A DNA stretch of 64,000 bases from an uncultured Clostridia bacterium (GTDB lineage Bacteria > Bacillota > Clostridia > TANB77 > CAG-508): the NCBI GenBank assembly GCA_934120045.1, contig CAKOTF010000005.1:33195-97194 (forward strand). Reading direction: 5' to 3'. This document shows, piece by piece, positions 61,158 through 64,000 of this stretch (position 1 is its first letter; the number at the start of each line of letters is the position of its first letter). The notes under the pieces were generated by a model. The model searched no databases. It saw only the letters and a list, made by a program, of their open reading frames with translations, and was not told the DNA's origin. Both the position numbers and the translations under genes were made by a program.

Positions 61158-63752
61158 TTATTTAATAAATAGTTCATCATCTTTGCAATCTACTGTAATT
61201 GTTGTATTTGGTAAAATTTTATTTGCTAAAATATTTTTTGCAATTAATGTTTCAAGTTTCTTTTGGACAAATCTCTTTAATGGTCTTGCACCATAAACTT
61301 CATCATATCCATTATTAATTAAATAATCTTTTGCTGATTGTGTAACATTTAAACTAATATGTTTATCATCAAGTCTTCTTTCCAAATCTTTAATTAATAA
61401 ATCTAATATTCTTCCTATTTCTGTTTTCTGTAATGGTTTATAAAATACTATTTCATCTAATCTGTTCAAGAATTCTGGTCTAAAGCTTTGTTTTAATAAT
61501 TTTCTTACATTTTCTTTTGCTTCTTCAGATATTTCTCCATTTTCTTGAATTCCGTCTAATATATAACTTGAACCTAAGTTTGAAGTTAATATTATAATTG
61601 TATTTTTAAAGTCTACTGTTCTTCCTTGTGAGTCTGTAATTCTACCATCATCAAGTACTTGTAACAAAATATTAAATACATCTGGATGAGCTTTTTCTAT
61701 TTCATCAAATAAAACTACTGAATATGGTTTTCTTCTTACTGCTTCTGTTAATTGTCCACCTTCTTCATATCCAACATATCCTGGAGGCGCACCAATTAAT
61801 CTAGATACAGAGTATTTTTCCATATACTCACTCATATCTATTCTTATCATATTATGTTCATCATCAAATAAGCATTCTGCTAATGCTTTTGCAAGTTCTG
61901 TTTTACCAACACCTGTTGGACCTAAGAACATGAATGATCCTATTGGTTTACGTGGATCTCCAATTCCTGCTCTTGAACGCATTATTGCTTCAGATACTTT
62001 TTCTACTGCATCATCTTGTCCAATTACTCTCTTATGCAATAATTCTGGTAAATGTAAGATTTTTTCTCTTTCACTTTCCATTAATTTTGTAACTGGTATC
62101 CCTGTCCATCTTGAAATAATTTTTGTTATTTCATCTTCTGTTACTTTATTTCTTAATAGACCATCTTCTTTTCCTTTTTCAGATAATTCTTCTTCTGCTT
62201 TTAATTCTTTTTGTAATTCTGGAAGTTTACCATATCTTAGTTCTGCTACTTTTCCTAAATCATATACTCTTTCTGCTTGTTCTATTTGTGCATTTACTTG
62301 TTCTATTTCTTCACGTAATTTTTGTACTTTAGAAATTGCTTGTTTTTCATTTTCCCATTTTGCTTTCATTCCATCAAATTTTGTTTTTAATTCTGCTTTT
62401 TCTTTTTTGATGTCTTCTAATCTCTTTTTAGAAATTTCATCTGTTTCTTTTGAAAGAGCTGTTTCTTCAATTTCTAATTGCATTATTTTTCTTGATACTT
62501 CATCAAGTTCTGTTGGCATTGATTGCATTTCTGTTTTTATCATTGCACAAGCTTCATCTATTAAGTCTATTGCTTTATCTGGTAAAAATCTGTCTGAAAT
62601 ATATCTGTGTGATAATGTTGCTGCAGTAATTAATGCATTGTCTGATATTTTAACTCCATGATATACTTCATATCTTTCTTTTAATCCTCTTAATATTGAT
62701 ATTGTATCTTCTACTGTTGGCTCATCTACCATTACTGGTTGGAAACGTCTTTCTAGTGCTTGGTCTTTCTCTATATATTGTCTATATTCATTTAATGTTG
62801 TTGCACCAATACAATGTAATTCTCCTCTTGCTAACATTGGTTTTAATAAGTTTCCAGCATCCATTGCACCATCTGTTTTTCCTGCTCCAACAATTGTGTG
62901 AATTTCATCAATAAATAAGATAATTTTTCCTTCACTTTTCTTTACTTCTTGTAATACTGCTTTTAATCTTTCCTCAAATTCTCCTCTATATTTTGCACCA
63001 GCTACAAGTAGTCCCATATCAAGTGAGAATATTGTACAGTCTTTTAATCCTTCTGGCACATCTCCTCTAACAATTCTTAATGCTAATCCTTCTGCTATTG
63101 CTGTTTTACCAACACCTGGTTCACCAATTAAACATGGATTGTTTTTGGTTTTTCTTGATAAAATTCTTATTACATTTCTTATTTCATTATCTCTTCCTAT
63201 TACTGGATCAAGTTTTTGGTCTCTTGCCATTTGTACTAGGTCTTGACCATATTTCTTTAAAACATCATAGGTTTCTTCTGGGTTATCTGTTGTCACTCTT
63301 GTATTTCCTCTAACTTCTGATAGTGCTTTTAAAAATGCGTTTTTTGTTATATTAAATGTTCTAAATAATTCTTTTAATTGGCTATTTGCATGATCAAATA
63401 TTGAAATCATTATATGTTCAACAGATACATATTCGTCTTTCATTTTTTTAGCTATATTTTCACTATCTGCTAATACTAAATCTGTATCTTGTGATACATA
63501 TATTCCGTCATTCGGTCTTGAACCACCTGTCATTCTTGGCTTGTTATCAACTAGTCTTTTTACTTCATTTTCGAAGTTTTCTTCATTTGATGTAATTTTC
63601 TTTATTAGCTCTTTTATTAAGCTATTATCTTGTTCTAGTAATGCAAGTAATATGTGTTCTTGTTCTACTTGCACATTTTGATTTGTGCTTGCTAATGTTT
63701 GTGCATTTTGCAATGCTTCTATTGATTTTTGTGTAAATTTTTGTATATTCAT
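61158..63752 (-). CDS. clpB: Chaperone ClpB (Hsp104-type disaggregase)
   Basis: 864 residues from the ATG at 63752 (MNIQKFTQKSIEAL). N-domain (about 1-145), AAA-1 with Walker A GEPGVGKTAIAEG, M-domain coiled coil (about 400-530), AAA-2 with Walker A GPTGVGKTELAKA and IDMSEYMEKYSVSRLIGAPPGYVG. No C4-type zinc finger, hence ClpB rather than ClpC. Solubilises aggregates with DnaK. CIRCE-like operator upstream. Confidence 0.97.
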   Translation of the reverse strand: MNIQKFTQKSIEALQNAQTLASTNQNVQVEQEHILLALLEQDNSLIKELIKKITSNEENFENEVKRLVDNKPRMTGGSRPNDGIYVSQDTDLVLADSENIAKKMKDEYVSVEHIMISIFDHANSQLKELFRTFNITKNAFLKALSEVRGNTRVTTDNPEETYDVLKKYGQDLVQMARDQKLDPVIGRDNEIRNVIRILSRKTKNNPCLIGEPGVGKTAIAEGLALRIVRGDVPEGLKDCTIFSLDMGLLVAGAKYRGEFEERLKAVLQEVKKSEGKIILFIDEIHTIVGAGKTDGAMDAGNLLKPMLARGELHCIGATTLNEYRQYIEKDQALERRFQPVMVDEPTVEDTISILRGLKERYEVYHGVKISDNALITAATLSHRYISDRFLPDKAIDLIDEACAMIKTEMQSMPTELDEVSRKIMQLEIEETALSKETDEISKKRLEDIKKEKAELKTKFDGMKAKWENEKQAISKVQKLREEIEQVNAQIEQAERVYDLGKVAELRYGKLPELQKELKAEEELSEKGKEDGLLRNKVTEDEITKIISRWTGIPVTKLMESEREKILHLPELLHKRVIGQDDAVEKVSEAIMRSRAGIGDPRKPIGSFMFLGPTGVGKTELAKALAECLFDDEHNMIRIDMSEYMEKYSVSRLIGAPPGYVGYEEGGQLTEAVRRKPYSVVLFDEIEKAHPDVFNILLQVLDDGRITDSQGRTVDFKNTIIILTSNLGSSYILDGIQENGEISEEAKENVRKLLKQSFRPEFLNRLDEIVFYKPLQKTEIGRILDLLIKDLERRLDDKHISLNVTQSAKDYLINNGYDEVYGARPLKRFVQKKLETLIAKNILANKILPNTTITVDCKDDELFIK

Positions 63753-63770
63753 AATTATCACTCTCCTTTT

Positions 63771-63807
63771 ATATTATAGGTAAGTTCAAAGAACTTTCAT
63801 ATAATAT
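63771..63807. other. Hairpin in clpB leader
   Basis: Imperfect stem ATATTATAG.TAAGTTC / GAACTTTC.TATAATAT (63771-63787 and 63791-63807), 3-nt loop, right before the clpB Shine-Dalgarno. The GAAAGTTC/GAACTT tip resembles hairpin A of the modular repeat copy 2 (51292-51331). Confidence 0.5.
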
Positions 63808-63873
63808 GAATATATGTTTTAACAGCACCTCTTTTTAGATAGTGCTGTTTCTTTCTTTTCATTTACATTTATT

Positions 63874-63916
63874 ATTATACATTATCTTTTTAGCAATGTC
63901 AATAGTAGAGTGCTAA
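63874..63916 (-). promoter_or_regulatory. clpB promoter with CIRCE-like operator
   Basis: Minus-strand TTGACA (63897-63902), 17-bp spacer, TATAAT (63874-63879). CIRCE-like repeat at 63890-63916: arms TTAGCACTC (perfect CIRCE half) and CATTGCTAA (degenerate), 9-bp spacer TACTATTGA overlapping the -35. HrcA control is inferred. Confidence 0.85.
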
Positions 63917-64000
63917 TTTTTTGATATTTCTTCAAGAAAAATTTTATCTTTTATTACAACAATTGAATAACTTTTTACTTTAGGTAACATTATTATTTCT
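63913..64000 (-). CDS. C-terminal fragment of a gene continuing beyond the window
   Basis: An open minus-strand frame enters from the right edge and ends at TAG (63913-63915): VIKDKIFLEEISKN is the visible tail. About 28 residues, family not recognisable. If real, its stop codon lies inside the CIRCE-like operator of clpB. Confidence 0.4.
   Translation of the reverse strand, partial: EIIMLPKVKSYSIVVIKDKIFLEEISKN

Noticed and set aside
61930..62661. Long plus-strand open frame of 243 codons
   Set aside because: Exactly opposite clpB, Ser/Phe-rich, no ribosome-binding site: an antisense shadow caused by low GC and codon bias.
63860..63920. CtsR operator at clpB
   Set aside because: No GGTCAAA tandem heptads; the repeat matches CIRCE instead.
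1..64000. tRNA, rRNA, insertion sequence or CRISPR array
   Set aside because: No T-loop GGTTCGA-type motif in a cloverleaf, no rRNA stretch, no transposase frame and no regularly spaced repeats were found by reading.

Overview
The window is very AT-rich (roughly 27-30% GC by eye) and almost every gene lies on the minus strand, as expected for a leading-strand stretch of a low-GC Firmicutes chromosome. Four kinds of evidence point to an endospore-forming anaerobic Clostridia-type bacterium, possibly gut-associated: sporulation and germination genes (yabP-yabQ-divIC, a GerA/SpoVAF protein, a CotF-type coat protein, a CwlJ/SleB hydrolase); rubrerythrin; a valine T-box; and a sortase-assembled pilus. 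UGA acts as a normal stop, and prfB carries the classical programmed frameshift. No tRNA, rRNA, CRISPR array or insertion sequence was found. Species cannot be named from the sequence.

Layout. 1-2.8 kb: two ABC transporter genes, the first cut by the window edge. 3.1-5.3 kb: two LRV (leucine-rich repeat variant) proteins with recently duplicated DNA inside one of them. 5.5-9.1 kb: pilus operon of minor LPXTG protein, major pilin and sortase. 9.3-10.2 kb: a lone lipoprotein with its own consensus promoter and terminator. 10.3-19.0 kb: housekeeping genes fmt, rsmA, argS and cysS plus a class A penicillin-binding protein split by a frameshift. 19.2-19.4 kb: a structured RNA that resembles 6S RNA. 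19.6-22.4 kb: an FAD enzyme and two orphan plus-strand genes with folded leaders. 22.5-28.0 kb: metal handling, namely an ArsR/CadC-type repressor, a separate HMA domain, a P1B ATPase and a P2-type ATPase. 28.1-33.8 kb: aspartate kinase, prfB, a transglutaminase-like protein, a GerA-family protein and rubrerythrin. 33.9-35.8 kb: a LysR regulator and a radical SAM protein.

36.0-43.6 kb is the clearest accessory system: a four-gene Wadjet (JetD-A-B-C) anti-plasmid SMC operon with its own promoter. 43.8-51.2 kb: an Ig-like surface protein, spore coat genes, rho, divIC/yabQ/yabP, valS and an aldose-epimerase gene behind a T-box. 51.6-55.3 kb: cwlJ-like hydrolase, lytic transglycosylase, dicarboxylate symporter and an AAA/DUF4143 ATPase. 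55.6-63.8 kb: htpG, a VanY-type peptidase, a prepilin-like BspA protein and clpB.

The regulatory DNA is unusually informative. clpB and htpG share a degenerate CIRCE-like operator laid over the -35 box. The ArsR promoter is bracketed by two near-identical operators. A 176-bp three-way-junction element separates arsR from the HMA gene. A modular three-hairpin repeat occurs twice in opposite orientations. One hairpin carries both a terminator-like U-run and the ribosome-binding site of the cwlJ-like gene. The strongest candidates for undescribed biology are the modular hairpin repeat, the cloverleaf element and the LRV gene pair. Wadjet is a known system present here in a divergent form.
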